From: Arabidopsis thaliana
Lineage: Eukaryota; Streptophyta; Magnoliopsida; Brassicales; Brassicaceae
Assembly (NCBI RefSeq): GCF_000001735.4
Contig: NC_003071.7
Location: 19,319,443-19,383,442 of the forward strand
DNA length: 64,000 nucleotides
Reading direction: 5' to 3'
Shown here: in pieces, positions 62,883 through 64,000 of the stretch
Position numbering within the stretch: position 1 is the first letter of the stretch
Layout: every line of letters begins with the position of its first letter
The notes under the pieces: model-generated
Told to the model about the DNA's origin: nothing
The model's database searches: none
What the model saw: the letters and a program-made list of their open reading frames with translations, nothing else
Made by a program: the position numbers and the translations under genes

Positions 62883-64000
62883 TGTACTCAGACACCGCAC
62901 TATCTTGTCAAGCCAATTAGAGAAATTGAGAAAATGTTGCACATTATATTTATGACTAGTAAGAATTATTACATCTAAAGACATTTTCGAAAATGTTAAA
63001 TTACAAATGGTTGATTGGTATGATAAAGAAAAGAATAAAAATTAATTAGATAGAAGAGAGAGTAAACTATCGAAATAAGAAACACAATATCAGGAGGTGG
63101 AAGGCGAGGAGACACATTCATAAGAATGTAGATAACAGGGAGCTTGAGGTGGGTAGAGACAGAGAAGAAGACAGTTGACAACAATTGTTGAGTCTTGAAG
63201 GAGTCTCGCTACATACATGTAAAGAAAAACAAGGATTACTACTTTATTTCTTCAAACTTATAGATTCTTCTATTGATAGGCAAAAATCTTAGCTTCAATG
63301 TGTTTATATGTATGCCAAAACTCCAACCAAAGAAAGAATGTCCATACTTTTTCTCTCAACTTAGCAATAAGTCCCATTATACAGTGGGATTTAAGATTAC
63401 TGAAATTTTCAACACTTAGAAATCTTGAGTTTTTAGTATACTACCAATTAGACCAAAAAATAACTAAATTTGTTCCACATGTGACAGAGGTATACTAGTT
63501 ATTATAATCAATATCATTATCAATATTAAGCACAACTACATTCGAATGACTAACAGAGATTCCTACGAAAAAACAATAATCTGAAGCAATAGAAGTAAGA
63601 GAAGCAACTATACATTTGGAATCGAATAGCCGATATGGGAATCCGCCACAGATTCTGGAGAAGAATTTGCAGTTTGTCGGAGAGAGCTTTTGATTGAAGA
63701 AATCAGACAAAAGTTTTGGAGGAGAGATCTCGAACCGGAACAAAAAGTTTACATTAGTATTGAAATTAGAACTAATTTGCGGTTCGGTTTACACTGGGCT
63801 AAAGAGGAAAAAAAAAAATTCACGCGATGGTGATTTTGAAGACAACTGCGTTGATAAAAAAAGGCATGATTTCAAAAGGTGAACCCCTACAGAATTGCTC
63901 TCACGCTCTCAACGCGCACTTTGTGCGAGTAGATCTGAAATACAGCCTTGTGATTGGCTAAAAAACTCTAAAAAAATAGAAATAGTAGACATGTTGCTAG
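62763..64000. other. SWC4 3' region and right end of window
   Basis: No gene supported. Open frames on both strands (for example 63495-63743 minus, 63694-63882 plus) are short, AT-driven and match nothing I recognise; 63640-63900 could be promoter or leader of a gene beyond the window. Confidence 0.4.

Noticed and set aside
63495-63743. Minus-strand 82-codon frame near the right end
   Set aside because: Could be a first exon of a gene, but no splice partner or domain is visible within the window.

Overview
The window is plant nuclear DNA and I recognise it as a segment of Arabidopsis thaliana chromosome 2, with gene content and order matching the AT2G47020 to AT2G47210 interval. The evidence is AT-rich spacers, short introns, and exon-by-exon reconstructed proteins whose lengths match remembered Arabidopsis products (for example BOR1 704 aa, SPL1 881 aa, GolS1 344 aa, MYB2 273 aa). 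Locus names come from memory, not from a database search. Exon coordinates were placed by hand from splice sites and reading-frame continuity; every multi-exon model closes in frame.

Layout, left to right. 0.6-2.8 kb: mitochondrial-type release factor 1 (minus). 3.06-4.35 kb: a long inverted-repeat element packed with GTAC motifs. 4.97-10.6 kb: a tandem pair of pollen-type pectin methylesterases, VGDH1 and VGD1 (minus), followed by a stand-alone PME/invertase inhibitor gene at 12.5 kb. 13.7-15.3 kb: PTI1-4 kinase (minus). 17.7-21.1 kb: SPL1 transcription factor (plus). 21.6 kb: a frameshifted gene relic. 22-24.9 kb: a ZNF598/Hel2-type RING zinc-finger protein (minus), divergent from a tRNA-Ala(TGC) and UBQ6 (ubiquitin-eS31 fusion, plus). 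25.9-27.4 kb: a polytopic membrane protein (minus). 27.9-34.1 kb: a tandem array of four short-chain dehydrogenases, three intact and one decayed; the decayed copy carries a retroposon-like insertion. 38.3-41.3 kb: BOR1 borate exporter (minus) with a leader containing upstream ORFs. 47.8-49.1 kb: ARFA1C GTPase (plus). 49.6-50.9 kb: GolS1 (minus) with a heat-shock element upstream. 56.8-57.9 kb: MYB2 (plus). 58.4-58.7 kb: a small unknown protein (minus). 59.6-62.8 kb: SWC4/DMAP1-like chromatin subunit (plus, 16 coding exons).

The genes are ordinary single-gene eukaryotic transcription units and do not form an operon or defence island. Local relationships come from tandem duplication (the PME pair and its flanks, the SDR array) and possibly from shared promoter space (Hel2-like / tRNA / UBQ6). 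I did not find a previously undescribed multi-gene system. The most interesting signals are the inverted-repeat element and its empty paralogous site, the retroposon insertion with 16-bp target duplication inside an SDR pseudogene, recurring GC-AG introns in the SDR array, the BOR1 upstream ORFs including AUG-stop, and two gene relics.
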